Shown: positions 52,818 through 63,856, numbered from the stretch's first letter. The stretch is 64,000 nucleotides of DNA from Salinicoccus sp. RF5 (GCF_020786625.1 NZ_JAJGRC010000001.1:558001-622000); one strand, 5' to 3'. The notes: generated by a model from the sequence alone, not told the origin. Translations and numbers: made by a program.

Positions 52818-53648
52818 CTACATTCCACCAAAGAAGTTCATATCTTCATCTTCGAACCAGTGCTGCTTCCTATGCTTTTCATAGGTGATCTCCTGGTTCT
52901 CGTCTTCCCGCAGTTCAATGATGTAATCAAAATCCGACAGGCTGTAGTCCATGCCTTCAATGAAAAGGTCAGGGTGTTCGACGACCTTGATTGCAGGGAA
53001 GCTCATGATTTCACGGATCAGCTGCCTGTGCGACTCATCCATAGATTTGCTTGTTACCGCCCCATCGATGATGAAGACGTTGTTCTGGTCATATTCACCC
53101 TTGAGCAGGCTGGTACGCTCCGTCTGCTTGATCAGTGTGGAGGAGAGGAAGAGCCATTTCTTCTTTGCCGTGACGCTGCCGGCGACGATCGACTCCGTCT
53201 TCCCTACACGGGGCATGCCCCGGATCCCTATGAGCATATGCCCTTCTTCCTGGAATATTTCCGCCAGGAAGTCGACCAGAATACCGATTTCCTGCCGGGT
53301 GAACCGGAAGAGCTTCTTGTCCTCCTCATCCCTTTTGATGAACCGCCCATGCCTGACGGCAAGACGGTCCCTCACCTGGGGTTTCCGGACCTTCAGTATA
53401 TTGATGTCATCGATATACTTGCTCATGTATTCGAAGCGCTTCAGCTTGTTCAGTTCATCGGTCCTGAGAAGCAGTCCCCGCCTTCTGTTCTCTACCCCAT
53501 TTATCGTGTCGATACTGATGCCGAGGTTGCCGAGCAGTGAGGAGATATCCCCCAGGAGCCCGGGACGGTTGTTCAATATTTCGTATTCCATATACTGTTC
53601 GATGTTCCGCTCCGGATACATCGGCTTTTTATTCTCTGTCGTACTCAT
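52818..53648 (-). CDS. ymfK: YmfK family protein (DUF3388)
   Basis: A 276-residue protein with an N-terminal ACT-like region (about 25-75, RPGLLGDISSLLGNLGISID) followed by the DUF3388 domain, which contains a P-loop-like IRGMPRVGKTESIV. Matches B. subtilis YmfK and its staphylococcal homologue in the ymf operon. Function is unestablished. The ATG at 53648 overlaps the ymfI stop as ATGA and has GGGGG 9 bases upstream. Confidence 0.88.
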   Translation of the reverse strand: MSTTENKKPMYPERNIEQYMEYEILNNRPGLLGDISSLLGNLGISIDTINGVENRRRGLLLRTDELNKLKRFEYMSKYIDDINILKVRKPQVRDRLAVRHGRFIKRDEEDKKLFRFTRQEIGILVDFLAEIFQEEGHMLIGIRGMPRVGKTESIVAGSVTAKKKWLFLSSTLIKQTERTSLLKGEYDQNNVFIIDGAVTSKSMDESHRQLIREIMSFPAIKVVEHPDLFIEGMDYSLSDFDYIIELREDENQEITYEKHRKQHWFEDEDMNFFGGM

Positions 53649-54334
53649 GTATACCATCCCCCATTGATATTCATTATTTCACCTGTAACGGACTGCGCTT
53701 CGGCGGCGAGCAGGTATTTGACCGCATGGAGAACCTCCTCCGGCCGGATGAACCTTGACTGGGGCAGGTCTTCGAGCAGGTAGGCCTGCTCTTCTTGTGG
53801 AAGCTCTTCTGTCATCTCCCCTTCCACGACACCCGGTGCGATGCCATTGACCGTAACACCGGTACTTGCGAATTCCTTCGCAAGCGATTTGATGAGTGAT
53901 TCCTGTGCCCCTTTCATGGAGGCATAGACACTTTCATAACTTGCTCCATTGCGTCCCCATACGGAAGTGATGACGATGATGCGGCCCGTTGTGCTCCGCT
54001 TGAGCTTCGGCAGGAGGATGTTGATGAAAGTGATCAATGAACGTATGGATATATTATACTGTGCATCAACCTTCTCTATGGGTGTTTCCTGCAGCAGCCC
54101 GAAGAGTGTCTCCCCGGGACACCATATCAGCGCATCGACACTATCGATTCCGCTGAAGATATCTGCCACCCCAGCCTCATCGAGGGGACGCGAGAGGTCG
54201 AGGAAATGATGGTCGCCTTCATGGACCGGGACCCGTGTCCTGGAAAATGAAATGATCTCGGCATTGTCCTGCAACCCGCCATGGATGGCGCTGCCGATAT
54301 CTCCGGTGCTTCCTGCGATGACATACCTATTCAT
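53645..54334 (-). CDS. ymfI: Short-chain dehydrogenase/reductase (YmfI-like)
   Basis: A 229-residue NAD(P)-dependent oxidoreductase. The cofactor motif is AGSTGDIGSAIH (residues 7-18) and the catalytic tetrad includes S in VITSVWG and Y-x3-K in YASMKGA. It is often annotated as 3-oxoacyl-ACP reductase, but its substrate in the ymf operon is not known. Its ATG overlaps the ymfH stop by 8 bases. Confidence 0.88.
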   Translation of the reverse strand: MNRYVIAGSTGDIGSAIHGGLQDNAEIISFSRTRVPVHEGDHHFLDLSRPLDEAGVADIFSGIDSVDALIWCPGETLFGLLQETPIEKVDAQYNISIRSLITFINILLPKLKRSTTGRIIVITSVWGRNGASYESVYASMKGAQESLIKSLAKEFASTGVTVNGIAPGVVEGEMTEELPQEEQAYLLEDLPQSRFIRPEEVLHAVKYLLAAEAQSVTGEIMNINGGWYT

Positions 54335-55610
54335 GTGGTTTCAATATACACTCTACCATGTATCTGCTGTCCATCACATCGATAAAGTGCTTCTCCACAT
54401 CCTTAATTGTGATTTCATCGATGATTTCAGGAAGACGGTAGAGGTCATAGCCATCCAGGTAATATTTTGTATATTGATTGGCGATGTATTCGGGGGAATT
54501 CAGACTAGAGAGGTAATCCCCTATGATTTCCCTTTTCTGGACCCTCAGTTTCTCCTCTGTGAAGAAGCCGCTGTCCTTGACCGCATCACTTATACGTCTG
54601 ATTTCCCCGGCGAAGGCTTCAGTCTCCTCCGTGTTGGCGGCAAAGAGCACATGGGAAAATGCAGCCTCTTCAATATGGCTGAAGCTGAAGGAATCATCGA
54701 TCAGTCCTTTTTCCATGAGCTCATAATAGTATTCGGACTGCTCGCCGAAAACCATGTCGAGCGCAAACATCATGGACAGGTCGCGCCTGAGCCGTTCTGA
54801 TGCATCCGTGCTGTCCTGGTTGTGCTTGAAGCCGAGCATCACCCGCGTCTCCTCAACATCCATCTCGAGCACACTGCGCTGCTTCACGATGTCCCTCGGC
54901 TCCTCGGGGAGGATCCTTTCTATCTCCGGCCGCCCATCGACATTGCGTTCCCTCTGATGCCCATCGATATACTCGATCAGCGGATCGACATCGAAGTCTC
55001 CGACGAGGATCAGCACCATATTGGAAGGATGATAGAATGTGCGGTGGCACAGGAACAGGTGGTCGCTTGTAATCTGGCTTATCGAGTCTTCCGTGCCTGC
55101 GATGTCACTCTTTACAGGCAGGTTGTGGTACATCTGGTTGAGGGTCTCGAAATAGAGCTTGTACCCGGGATTGTCCTGGTACATCTTTATTTCCTCATTG
55201 ATGATGCCGACTTCCCTCGCAACGGTCTCCTCCGTGAAATAGGGCTGTTCCACCATATTCATCAGCAGGGCCAGGTTCTTCTCGAAGGATTCCGTCGTAC
55301 TGAACAGATATGATGTACGGTCATATGAAGTGAACGCATTCGCACTGGCGCCATGCTTTGAAAACAGGTTGAATACATCCCCCTCCTCCTTCTCGAACAT
55401 CTTATGCTCCAGAAAGTGTGCGATGCCGTCAGGCACGTTGAACGCTTCCCCATCCACCCTGAAATGGTCGTCCATCGAACCATACTTCGTCGTATAGGTG
55501 ACGAACTTCTTGCTGTAGCCGGGCTTTTGTATGATGAAGACATCAAGGCCATTATCACATTGGTGCCGGTATACGCTTTCGTCTATCTCAGGATAATCAA
55601 TTCTATTCAT
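54327..55610 (-). CDS. ymfH: M16 family zinc peptidase (YmfH-like)
   Basis: A 427-residue inverzincin-type protease. The zinc motif HFLEH (in GIAHFLEHKMFE, about residues 63-74) is intact, and the second glutamate region ETVAREVGIINEEIKMY is present. It probably acts with YmfF, which lacks the motif, as the catalytic half of a heterodimer. The ATG at 55610 (MNRIDYPEID) is chosen for the GGAG 8 bases upstream and overlaps the ymfF stop by 8 bases. Substrate unknown. Confidence 0.92.
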   Translation of the reverse strand: MNRIDYPEIDESVYRHQCDNGLDVFIIQKPGYSKKFVTYTTKYGSMDDHFRVDGEAFNVPDGIAHFLEHKMFEKEEGDVFNLFSKHGASANAFTSYDRTSYLFSTTESFEKNLALLMNMVEQPYFTEETVAREVGIINEEIKMYQDNPGYKLYFETLNQMYHNLPVKSDIAGTEDSISQITSDHLFLCHRTFYHPSNMVLILVGDFDVDPLIEYIDGHQRERNVDGRPEIERILPEEPRDIVKQRSVLEMDVEETRVMLGFKHNQDSTDASERLRRDLSMMFALDMVFGEQSEYYYELMEKGLIDDSFSFSHIEEAAFSHVLFAANTEETEAFAGEIRRISDAVKDSGFFTEEKLRVQKREIIGDYLSSLNSPEYIANQYTKYYLDGYDLYRLPEIIDEITIKDVEKHFIDVMDSRYMVECILKPHE

Positions 55611-56862
55611 CTTCACCACTCCTTGTAAGGACATATACGGTGTCCAATGCTGTTTTGCGGCTGATCTCCATGATCATCTCCCTGTCCACCGCTTCGAGGC
55701 GCTCCTCCCAGGAGAGTGGATGCGCCTCCTGGAGCATACGGTTGTACTCCAGCGTCAGGAGGCCTTTCGGCTTATCCATGACTTCCTGCCTGTTCACCTT
55801 CATCATGCGCTTCACTTCTTCGACGAACGCCGTGTCGAATTTCCCTTTCCGCAGTACTTCCAGCTCTGCGAGTATGGCCTGCTCTGCAGTCTCTACATTG
55901 CCGGGATCGACACCGCCCATGACGAACATATAGCCGTTCCGCACATCGACCTGGGAATGGATCTGATATGCCAGGCTCAGCTTCTCCCTGATGTTCATGA
56001 ACAGGAGGGATGAGGCGGAGCCGCCGTACATCTGGTTCATGACATTGAAGGCCATCTGTTCCTGCAGATCACTCACATCGGCCCTGAAGCCCATGTTCAG
56101 CTTGGCCTGTTCTATCTGCTGTGTATCGCTGCTTCTTGTGACATCTTCGGATGCCCTGAAAGGATAGGCTTTGTGAGGATTTTCCACCTTGGCGCTGCGC
56201 GCCGTGATCTTCTCCAGGTCCTCCCTGATGGATTCATCCACAGCACCGACGACGAGGATGGCCACATCGTCATCCTTCATCATCCGTGCGTGCTCCTCCT
56301 TTATCTCGTCGAGGGTGGTGCCTTCGACATCTTCCAACACCCCGTGCGGGAGATATTTATAGTCCTCGTCCCGGAACATGACATCGAGCATCGCCTGGAA
56401 ACTCGCCTGCGCCTTGTTGTCCTTCATGCTTTTGAGACGGTTCCTGTAGAGGCGCTTCTCCTTGTTGAAGAAGTCCTGGTAGGCATCATCATAATGCGCG
56501 GGTGTGTCGAGGACATCGTGGAGCAGCCGGCACATTTCACCGATGACATCGAGTTCCTCCCGGATGAAGCGGTCATTCACGAATTCCATGCTGAAACTCA
56601 CGATATGGTCCTGCCCCTTGCGGCCGACATTCGATGTCAGATGGGCACCATAGTAGTGGGCCAGATGTTTGAGAAGGTCCGCCTCCTCCTGGAAGGCGGC
56701 CGTCCTTTTGATCATCATCTTGGACAGGATGTTCCGCTTCGTCACACGTTCCCGTTCCATCCTGCTTCTGAATTGGAGCTGTACCGTCACCGTCTTGAAT
56801 TTATCTGTCTCTATGATTGCTGTCGGAATATGATTGATTTCACTGCTTTTCACTTTATACAT
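55603..56862 (-). CDS. ymfF: M16 family peptidase-like protein without zinc motif (YmfF-like)
   Basis: A 419-residue homologue of M16 peptidases. Where the active partner has HxxEH, this one reads LAHYYGAHL (about residues 64-72), so it should be non-catalytic and act as the partner of YmfH, as proposed for YmfF/YmfH and the related AlbE/AlbF. The ATG at 56862 (MYKVKSSEIN) follows AAGGAG. It begins 10 bases after ftsK. Confidence 0.9.
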   Translation of the reverse strand: MYKVKSSEINHIPTAIIETDKFKTVTVQLQFRSRMERERVTKRNILSKMMIKRTAAFQEEADLLKHLAHYYGAHLTSNVGRKGQDHIVSFSMEFVNDRFIREELDVIGEMCRLLHDVLDTPAHYDDAYQDFFNKEKRLYRNRLKSMKDNKAQASFQAMLDVMFRDEDYKYLPHGVLEDVEGTTLDEIKEEHARMMKDDDVAILVVGAVDESIREDLEKITARSAKVENPHKAYPFRASEDVTRSSDTQQIEQAKLNMGFRADVSDLQEQMAFNVMNQMYGGSASSLLFMNIREKLSLAYQIHSQVDVRNGYMFVMGGVDPGNVETAEQAILAELEVLRKGKFDTAFVEEVKRMMKVNRQEVMDKPKGLLTLEYNRMLQEAHPLSWEERLEAVDREMIMEISRKTALDTVYVLTRSGEDE

Positions 56863-56872
56863 ATAGGACTCC

Positions 56873-59275
56873 TTATTCTTCATTCTCTACAAGCACGCTT
56901 CTCGGCTTGCTTCCGCTGCTCGGCCCGATGACACCATTCGCCTCGAGGTCATCGACCAGCCGTGCAGCACGGTTGTATCCGATCCGGAACTGGCGCTGCA
57001 GCAGGGAGGCGCTGGCACGCTGCTCCTCTATGACGAACCATTTTGCATCCGGGTAGAGTTCATCCTCTGATTCCTTCTGCTCCTTCTGGACCGGTTTGTT
57101 CATGATCGACTTTTCATAGTTCGCCTTCATCTGGCTTGTAATGTGGTGCACGACATCGCTGACTTCATTATCCGAGAGGAACGCCCCCTGGACACGGATC
57201 GGCTTGGATTTGCCCGATGGCAGGAACAGCATGTCCCCGCGTCCCAGCAGCTTTTCCGCCCCCTGTCCATCGAGGATGGTTCTGGAGTCTGTCTGGGAGC
57301 TGACGCTGAATGCGATTCTGGATGGAATGTTCGCCTTGATGATGCCGGTGATGACATCGACGGATGGCCTTTGTGTGGCGATGATCAGGTGTATGCCTGC
57401 AGCACGCGCCATCTGTGCAATCCGTGTGATCGATGCTTCGACATCCTTCGAGGCAACCATCATCAGGTCGGCGAGCTCATCGATGATCACGACGATGTAT
57501 GGCAGTTTCTGCACCTTCTCCGGCTCTTCACTTTCACGCTCCAGGTATTGGTTGTAGGCCTCTATATTACGTGTATTCGAATGGGAGAACAGATCATATC
57601 TGCGCTCCATCTCGCTGACGATGCGGTTCAGTGCATCACTTGCCTTCTGTGGATTGGTGACGACCGGACTCAGGAGGTGCGGAATGCCGTTGTAGACATT
57701 CAGCTCCACCATCTTCGGATCGATCATCATCAGCTTGACTTCATGCGGCTTGGCCTTCATCAGCAGGCTGATGATGATGCCGTTGATGCAGACCGACTTC
57801 CCGCTGCCGGTGGAACCTGCCACAAGCAGGTGGGGCATCTTGTTGAGCTCTGCAGTGATAGGGCTGCCTGAAATGTCCTTTCCAAGCGCCACTTCGAGCG
57901 GGTTGTCCGAAGTTTTGCGCTTGAGCACTTCACGCAGGGTGACCATGCTGATCACCGAATTCGGCACTTCGATGCCGACCGCTGATTTGCCCGGTATCGG
58001 CGCCTCTATACGGATGTCCTTCGCAGCCAGGCTGAGCGCAATGTCATTCTGGAGATTGATGATTTTGCTCACTTTCACGCCGATGTCCGGCTGGATTTCG
58101 AACTGGGTGACGGCAGGGCCGATGCGGATCTTGGACACTTTCGCATTGACGCCGAAATTTTTGAGTGTCTCTTCCAGTATTTTGCCCTGCTTCAGCACTT
58201 CCTTATTACTGACCGACTCCGTCACTTCTGCATCCTTCAGCATCGTGATCGGCGGCAGTTCATACTGCTTCAGCTGGTTGATCTCCTCATCATCGAACGT
58301 CTCCAGTTCTCCGCCCTCTTCCGAAGTTCCGACCGGCACATCCGTTTCATTTCCGAATTCATCCGTTTCATATTCTATCTCTGTCGCTTCGCTGCTTCCC
58401 GTTTCAATCTTCGCTGTGCTGTCCATATCACTTTCTTCTTTCGGCATGGATGCCGTTTCTGTCTCATTTTCGGCACGGTCATATTCATGCATCGTCTCGA
58501 TGATGGATTCGTCCGCTTCGAAGTCTGCAAGCTGTTTCGGTTTTGGCTGTTCTTCTTTACGGCTCTCAAGTTCAGCCGGTGCCTTCTTAGCAGGTTTTGC
58601 CGAAGCCGCCGGTCTGCTGCGGTCGGAAACTTTCGCCGATATCATCGAGAACAGCTTTGCCAGCTGGCTGCCGGCTTCCTTCAACCCCTTGATCAGCGCA
58701 TTGCCAAGCTGCTTCATCAGCTCAGAAGCTTTGATGAGGTCGTGTGAAATCGACTGCTCGATGTCCTTCGATGTGATCAGCAGATAGCTGAAATAAAGGA
58801 AGATCAGTCCGAGCAGCAGCGTCCCCACCATGGAGATGCCGGTGGAAGAGAAGGAAAACAGTGCCTGGCCGATGATGCCGCCCCCGAAGAATACCATGAT
58901 CCCACTTGCCTCTATCGCCTCGACCGTCTCACTGAACGTATAGAAGTCCTCTATGCGTGTGCGGTTCAATAGATAGAGCAGCGTGTGGAAGAGGAACAGC
59001 ATGCCGAACTGCAGCAGTATATAGCCGCCCATCCTGCGCGTAAATGGTATTTTCTGTTCACCTGCCAGGTAGATGCTCATCAGGAACAGCATGAGATATG
59101 TAAAGTATCTGCTCGTACCAAAGAGGTAGGCAAAAAATGCATCAATATATGTCCCGATGACTCCGAGCTGGAAAATGGTGATGAACAGGATGACGATGAG
59201 GACGAAGGCGGATATGGAATAATATGACCGGTTATCCTTCTTTTTCTTCTTTGTCTTCCTCTGCTTCTTGGCCAT
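56873..59275 (-). CDS. ftsK: DNA translocase FtsK/SpoIIIE
   Basis: Hexameric motor that clears chromosome DNA from the division septum. The 800-residue protein has a basic N-terminus, four to five membrane helices (about 18-175), an acidic linker (about 215-335), the RecA-like motor with Walker [14 protein letters not shown] and Walker [14 protein letters not shown], and a C-terminal gamma domain with [18 protein letters not shown] that reads KOPS/SRS sites. Staphylococci have a second paralogue (SftA type); this gene is the SpoIIIE-type by position after rnjB. Confidence 0.96.
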   Translation of the reverse strand: MAKKQRKTKKKKKDNRSYYSISAFVLIVILFITIFQLGVIGTYIDAFFAYLFGTSRYFTYLMLFLMSIYLAGEQKIPFTRRMGGYILLQFGMLFLFHTLLYLLNRTRIEDFYTFSETVEAIEASGIMVFFGGGIIGQALFSFSSTGISMVGTLLLGLIFLYFSYLLITSKDIEQSISHDLIKASELMKQLGNALIKGLKEAGSQLAKLFSMISAKVSDRSRPAASAKPAKKAPAELESRKEEQPKPKQLADFEADESIIETMHEYDRAENETETASMPKEESDMDSTAKIETGSSEATEIEYETDEFGNETDVPVGTSEEGGELETFDDEEINQLKQYELPPITMLKDAEVTESVSNKEVLKQGKILEETLKNFGVNAKVSKIRIGPAVTQFEIQPDIGVKVSKIINLQNDIALSLAAKDIRIEAPIPGKSAVGIEVPNSVISMVTLREVLKRKTSDNPLEVALGKDISGSPITAELNKMPHLLVAGSTGSGKSVCINGIIISLLMKAKPHEVKLMMIDPKMVELNVYNGIPHLLSPVVTNPQKASDALNRIVSEMERRYDLFSHSNTRNIEAYNQYLERESEEPEKVQKLPYIVVIIDELADLMMVASKDVEASITRIAQMARAAGIHLIIATQRPSVDVITGIIKANIPSRIAFSVSSQTDSRTILDGQGAEKLLGRGDMLFLPSGKSKPIRVQGAFLSDNEVSDVVHHITSQMKANYEKSIMNKPVQKEQKESEDELYPDAKWFVIEEQRASASLLQRQFRIGYNRAARLVDDLEANGVIGPSSGSKPRSVLVENEE

Positions 59276-59296
59276 CGTATGCTTCCCTCCTATTTA

Positions 59297-59328
59297 CAAT
59301 GAGACTGCCAGAACTGGCAGTCTCATTG
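59297..59328 (-). terminator. Hairpin between rnjB and ftsK
   Basis: Perfect 14-base stem CAATGAGACTGCCA / TGGCAGTCTCATTG with loop GAAC. No T run follows on the minus strand, so it may be an attenuator, a processing site or a 3' end stabiliser rather than a full terminator. Confidence 0.7.
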
Positions 59329-59333
59329 CTGTT

Positions 59334-61004
59334 TTATATTTCGGATATGATCGGGATAATCATTGGGCGGCGCTTCGTATTATCGTACAGATATTTGCCG
59401 AGGTCATCACGGATGCTCTGCTTGAGTGTGCTCCACTCAAGTTTCTTCTCATCCATGGACTCGAGCACGATATTGTATACGCGCTGCTCCGCCTCTTTCA
59501 GAAGATCTTCGCTTTCCTTTACATAGACGAATCCCCTTGACTGGATTTCAGGTCCTGCCATGATCCTGCGTTTTTTCGGATCGATCGTCACCACTGCGAT
59601 GAAGATGCCGTCTTCACTGAGCAGCCTGCGGTCCCTGAGGACGATGTTTCCTACATCCCCGACACCGCTGCCGTCTATCAGCACATTGCCGGCAGTCACT
59701 TTATCCGCGCTGATCATCTTGTCCCCATCATAGGAGACGATGTCCCCCTTCTCCAGAAGGAAGATGTTTTCAGGTGCTACACCCGTCTCTGCTGCAAGCT
59801 TCGCATGGGCAATCTGCATCTTGAACTCGCCCTGTACAGGGATGAAGTACTTCGGCTTCATGACATTGAGCATCGTCTTGAGCTCTTCACTCATGCCGTG
59901 GCCGGATGCGTGGATGTTCTGCTCCGGTGTAACGACATGGGCACCCGCCTTGACGAGTTCATTCATCGTACTGTAGAGGATGACTTCCATGCTTGAGGAT
60001 GGTGTCGTCAGGATATAGACGTTGTCGCCCTCCTTGATGTTGGTCACTTCATGCTGTCCACGTGACATACTGCCGAGTGCTTCGATCGGTTCCCCCTGGG
60101 ACCCTGTGGCGATGATCACCACTTCGTTGTTCGGGTAGTCGCCGATTTCGTGGCTCGGCACGAGCAGGCCTTCTGGAATATCGAAGTATCCCATATTGCG
60201 GGCAACCTTGAAGGAACTCTCCAGCGTGCGTCCGAGGAAAGATACCTTCCTGCGCGTTTTTGCAGCATTCGTCAGCACCTGCTGGATGCGGACGAAGTTC
60301 GATGCATAGCACGATACGATGATCCTGCCACGTGTTCTGGCAAATCCGTCCAGGATATGCTCTTCAATGATGTTTTCAGGTGTATTATAGCCCCTTCTCT
60401 CCGCTTCAGTGGAATCACTGATGAGCGCCAGGACATCCTTCTTAGCAACATCATACATCTTGGCCATGTTGTAGCCATATTCGCCCGTCAGGCTCTGGTC
60501 GAACTTGAACTCTCCCGTGTAGACGATGGAGCCGTATTTGGTTTCAAGACTCACACCATATGAATCAGGGATGCTGTGGCTCGTTTCGAAGAACACCATT
60601 TCCGCATTTTTGAACTTCATGCGCGACTGGCTGTTGATCGTATAGAACTTCACCTTCTTGTTGACGCCTTTCGCCTTGAGGCGGTCCTTGACAAGTGCGA
60701 GTGTCAGTTTCGAACCGTAGATCGGTACATTCAGTGATTCGATGATATAGGGAATCGCACCGATGGAGTCTTCATGGCCATGGGAGAGGAAGATGCCTTT
60801 CAGCTTCTGCTTGTTCTCCTGGACATAGGTTATATCCGGAATGACGATATCGACACCGAGCATCTCATCCTCGGGGAACATCAATCCCGCATCAAGGATG
60901 AACATCTCATCATCGACTTCGACGACATACATGTTCTTTGCTATCTCGCCTACGCCGCCCAGCGGTATGATCTTTACTTTCGCTTCTTTTTTTGCTTCGT
61001 TCAA
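59334..61004 (-). CDS. rnjB: Ribonuclease J2
   Basis: Metallo-beta-lactamase/beta-CASP RNase of 556 residues, the J2 partner of RNase J1. The motif that is HGHEDH in J1 reads HGHEDS here (H75-S80), so one metal ligand is lost, consistent with the weak or absent activity of J2. [19 protein letters not shown]-type [14 protein letters not shown] and [10 protein letters not shown] follow as usual. It starts TTG at 61004, 7 bases after GGAGGAAA. Order pnp, rnjB, ftsK matches Staphylococcus, except for the small gene inserted between pnp and rnjB. Confidence 0.94.
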   Translation of the reverse strand: MNEAKKEAKVKIIPLGGVGEIAKNMYVVEVDDEMFILDAGLMFPEDEMLGVDIVIPDITYVQENKQKLKGIFLSHGHEDSIGAIPYIIESLNVPIYGSKLTLALVKDRLKAKGVNKKVKFYTINSQSRMKFKNAEMVFFETSHSIPDSYGVSLETKYGSIVYTGEFKFDQSLTGEYGYNMAKMYDVAKKDVLALISDSTEAERRGYNTPENIIEEHILDGFARTRGRIIVSCYASNFVRIQQVLTNAAKTRRKVSFLGRTLESSFKVARNMGYFDIPEGLLVPSHEIGDYPNNEVVIIATGSQGEPIEALGSMSRGQHEVTNIKEGDNVYILTTPSSSMEVILYSTMNELVKAGAHVVTPEQNIHASGHGMSEELKTMLNVMKPKYFIPVQGEFKMQIAHAKLAAETGVAPENIFLLEKGDIVSYDGDKMISADKVTAGNVLIDGSGVGDVGNIVLRDRRLLSEDGIFIAVVTIDPKKRRIMAGPEIQSRGFVYVKESEDLLKEAEQRVYNIVLESMDEKKLEWSTLKQSIRDDLGKYLYDNTKRRPMIIPIISEI

Positions 61005-61022
61005 AATATTTCCTCCTAGAGC

Positions 61023-61280
61023 CTACTTGAAAGTGGCATGGTAGAACTTCCCATCAATCGTGATATGGGATACTTTTACATTTTTTGTATCGTATCTTGT
61101 CTCATCACTATTCTTGAGTACAAGGTGATCGATGTTTGCTTCTTTAGTATGCAGATCCTTAAGGTTGTTGCCGAACATGATGTCTTCAAAAATGATTTTT
61201 GCTTCGTTATCTTCCTTGATCCTTAGCTGGCCGTCAATGTCATAGGTCGTACCATTAAGTTCAACTTTGTTAAAAATCAA
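61023..61280 (-). CDS. Unknown 85-residue protein between pnp and rnjB
   Basis: Starts TTG at 61280 after AAGGAG (10 bases), only 5 bases past the pnp stop, and ends 18 bases before rnjB. The product MIFNKVELNGTTYDIDGQ... alternates polar and hydrophobic residues and looks beta-rich, with no membrane segment or signal. I recognise no family. Its position inside an operon for RNA-degrading enzymes suggests co-expression with them; whether it acts on RNA is unknown. Confidence 0.75.
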   Translation of the reverse strand: MIFNKVELNGTTYDIDGQLRIKEDNEAKIIFEDIMFGNNLKDLHTKEANIDHLVLKNSDETRYDTKNVKVSHITIDGKFYHATFK

Positions 61281-61285
61281 TTTTA

Positions 61286-63397
61286 TTACTCTCCTTTTTC
61301 ATCCTCCAGCAATACTTTGCGTGAGGCATTTACTCTGCCCTGGTTGTCGATGTTCGTCACCTTCACCAGGAACTTGTCCCCGATCTTCACGACATCCTCC
61401 ACTTTCCCTACCCTGGACGTATCCAGCTGTGAAATGTGGACGAGGGCATCCTTGCCTGGGAACAGCTGGACGAATGCACCGAACTTTTCGATGCGTCTTA
61501 CTTCCGCCATGTAGATCTCCCCGACTTCTGCGACACGTGTCAGGTCCTTGATGATCTCCTTGGCCCTCTCTATCATGGAAGCGTCGCTATGGCCGATGAA
61601 TACTGTGCCATCCTGTTCGATATCGAGCTTGACGCCCGTTTCATCAATGATCTCATTAATCTTCTTGCCACCGGGTCCGATGACATCACGGATCTTATCC
61701 GGTTTGATGTGCATGATTTCAACCTTCGGCGCATACTTGCTGAGCTCTGCACGGGGTTCGCTGATCGTCGCAAGCATGTTGTCGAGGATTTCCTGACGGC
61801 CGCCCCTTGCCTGTGCGAGGGCTTCCCTCAGGATGTCTTCGCTCAGCCCCTCGATTTTGATGTCCATCTGTATGGCAGTGATGCCGTTTTCTGTACCGGC
61901 AACCTTGAAGTCCATGTCTCCGAGTGCATCCTCCATGCCCTGGATATCCGAGAGGATCGTGTACTGGTCCCCCTTCATGACGAGGCCCATAGCGATTCCG
62001 GCGACTGGCGCCTTGATCGGCACACCGGCGTCCATAAGAGCCAGGGTGGAGCCGCAGATGGATGCCTGGGAGCTCGATCCATTGGATTCCAGCACTTCTG
62101 ATACGAGACGGATCGTATATGGAAATTCCGTTTCGTTCGGAATGACCTGATAGAGTGCCCGCTCACCGAGCGCACCATGACCGATTTCACGGCGCCCCGG
62201 CCCTCTGATCGGGCCGGTTTCACCCACCGAGAAGTTCGGGAAGTTGTAGTGGTGCATGAACCGCTTGTTCTCCTCTACACCAAGGCCGTCGATGATCTGG
62301 TGTTCACCGAGTGCGCCCAGTGTACAGATCGAGAGCGCCTGTGTCTGCCCCCTTGTGAACAGGCCTGAACCATGCGCCCTCGGCAGGATGCCTGCCTGGG
62401 AGTTCAATGGTCTGATCTCGGCAGGTTCACGGCCGTCCGGACGTACCTTCTCCTCCGTGATGAGACGACGGACTTCCTCTTTAAGCAGCCCTTCCACGAT
62501 TGCGGAAGCCTCGGCATGGATTTCTTCATAGTTCTCATCCGTTTCGTCCAGCGTCTCGAGGATGCGCTTCTTCGCTTCACTGATCGCATCTTCACGCGAT
62601 TTCTTGTCCGGATCCTGGATGGCATCGTAGAGGCCCAATGACTGTGCCTTCTCCTCCATATCCCGTTTCAGGTCCGCATCCGTCTCCGGCTGCTCGAATA
62701 CACGTTTCTCAACGTGCAGTTCATCAAGGATCTCCTGCTGGAACTCCACCATCTTCCTGATGCTCTCATGCCCGAACATGATTGCTTTGAGCATCGTCTC
62801 CTCAGACACTTCCTTCGCACCGGCTTCAACCATGTTGACGGCATCCTTCGTGCCTGCCACCTGGAGCTCGATCTCGGAGTGTTCAAGTTCATCTGTAGAC
62901 GGATTGATGATGAATTCCCCATCGATGAGTCCGACGGTCACACCTGCAATCGGCCCGTCGAAAGGAATATCACTCACGCCGAGTGCCAGGGAGGAACCGA
63001 GCATCGCCGCCATCTGCGGGGATGCATTCGGGTCGACCGACAGCACGATGGACATGACCTGTACATCATTCCTGTAGCCATCGGGGAACAGCGGGCGGAT
63101 CGGACGGTCGATCAGACGGCTTGTAAGGGTCGCTTCCTCACTTGGCCTGCCTTCCCGCTTGTTGAAGCCGCCGGGGATCTTCCCAGCTGCATAGAGCTTC
63201 TCTTCATAGGCTACTGTCAATGGGAAGAATGGCAGATCCCTCGGCTCTTTTGATGCTGTGGCTGTACTCAGTACTACAGTCTCCCCGTAGCGGACGAGTA
63301 CGGCACCGTTCGCCTGTTTCGCCATTTCTCCATACTCGACAGTAAGCTTATGCCTACCCCATTCTGTTTCGTACACTTTTTTTGCTGATTCTATCAT
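61286..63397 (-). CDS. pnp: Polyribonucleotide nucleotidyltransferase (PNPase)
   Basis: Phosphorolytic 3'-5' exoribonuclease, 703 residues. Two RNase PH domains (about 1-145 and 310-545, the second with [14 protein letters not shown] and [15 protein letters not shown]), a KH domain (about 555-615, [18 protein letters not shown]) and an S1 domain (about 620-695, [18 protein letters not shown]) are in the normal order. The ATG at 63397 ([10 protein letters not shown]) follows AAGGAG; the longer frame to 63499 crosses the rpsO terminator. Confidence 0.98.
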   Translation of the reverse strand: MIESAKKVYETEWGRHKLTVEYGEMAKQANGAVLVRYGETVVLSTATASKEPRDLPFFPLTVAYEEKLYAAGKIPGGFNKREGRPSEEATLTSRLIDRPIRPLFPDGYRNDVQVMSIVLSVDPNASPQMAAMLGSSLALGVSDIPFDGPIAGVTVGLIDGEFIINPSTDELEHSEIELQVAGTKDAVNMVEAGAKEVSEETMLKAIMFGHESIRKMVEFQQEILDELHVEKRVFEQPETDADLKRDMEEKAQSLGLYDAIQDPDKKSREDAISEAKKRILETLDETDENYEEIHAEASAIVEGLLKEEVRRLITEEKVRPDGREPAEIRPLNSQAGILPRAHGSGLFTRGQTQALSICTLGALGEHQIIDGLGVEENKRFMHHYNFPNFSVGETGPIRGPGRREIGHGALGERALYQVIPNETEFPYTIRLVSEVLESNGSSSQASICGSTLALMDAGVPIKAPVAGIAMGLVMKGDQYTILSDIQGMEDALGDMDFKVAGTENGITAIQMDIKIEGLSEDILREALAQARGGRQEILDNMLATISEPRAELSKYAPKVEIMHIKPDKIRDVIGPGGKKINEIIDETGVKLDIEQDGTVFIGHSDASMIERAKEIIKDLTRVAEVGEIYMAEVRRIEKFGAFVQLFPGKDALVHISQLDTSRVGKVEDVVKIGDKFLVKVTNIDNQGRVNASRKVLLEDEKGE

Positions 63398-63461
63398 AAT
63401 TTGTCTACTCTCCTTAGTAAGGCTACTTGATTCAATCATATCACTTTTGTAAAAAAATATA

Positions 63462-63494
63462 CATAAAAAAAGGCATATCCGGAGGATATGCCTT
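63462..63494 (-). terminator. Terminator between rpsO and pnp
   Basis: Stem AAGGCATATCC / GGATATGCCTT with loop GGA, followed on the minus strand by TTTTTTATG. Some read-through probably feeds pnp. Confidence 0.85.
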
Positions 63495-63502
63495 GCCATT
63501 TC

Positions 63503-63772
63503 TTATCGACGGAGACCGAGTCTTTTGATCAGTTCACGGTATCTCTGAATATCTTTGTTACGCAGGTAAGTCAGCAGGTGTTTTCTGCGTCCGACCATTT
63601 TGAGAAGACCTCTTCTGGAGTGGTGGTCTTTCTTGTGGGTGCGCAGGTGATCGTTGAGTGCTGTGATTTCAGCAGTCAGTACAGCGATCTGCACCTCTGG
63701 TGATCCTGTATCGGATTCATGCGTACGGTATTCCTGAATCAGTTCATTTTTGCGTTCTTGTGTAATTGCCAT
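63503..63772 (-). CDS. rpsO: 30S ribosomal protein S15
   Basis: An 89-residue primary 16S rRNA-binding protein. The conserved blocks [19 protein letters not shown]-type (here [22 protein letters not shown]), [18 protein letters not shown] and [13 protein letters not shown] are all present. Order ribF-rpsO-pnp is conserved. The ATG follows GGAGG. A promoter overlaps the ribF stop and a leader of about 80 bases precedes the gene. Confidence 0.98.
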   Translation of the reverse strand: MAITQERKNELIQEYRTHESDTGSPEVQIAVLTAEITALNDHLRTHKKDHHSRRGLLKMVGRRKHLLTYLRNKDIQRYRELIKRLGLRR

Positions 63773-63850
63773 GTATAAACGCCTCCTTGTTTATTGTTCA
63801 CCACTATCCGAGCAGATGTCGGAGATTCGCTCTGCCAAGAGTAGGGCACT
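63773..63850 (-). promoter_or_regulatory. rpsO 5' leader, possible S15 autoregulatory site
   Basis: Between the promoter and the rpsO ribosome site lies a structured stretch: GAGCGAATCTCCGACATC followed by GCTCGGATAGTGG can form paired elements (CCGA/TCGG and GAGC/GCTC). S15 represses its own translation through leader RNA in several Firmicutes; the match to a known structure was not tested. Confidence 0.35.
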
Positions 63851-63856
63851 TGATTC

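Noticed and set aside
57735-58787. A 350-codon plus-strand frame
   Set aside because: Antisense to ftsK, low-complexity serine-rich translation, no ribosome site.
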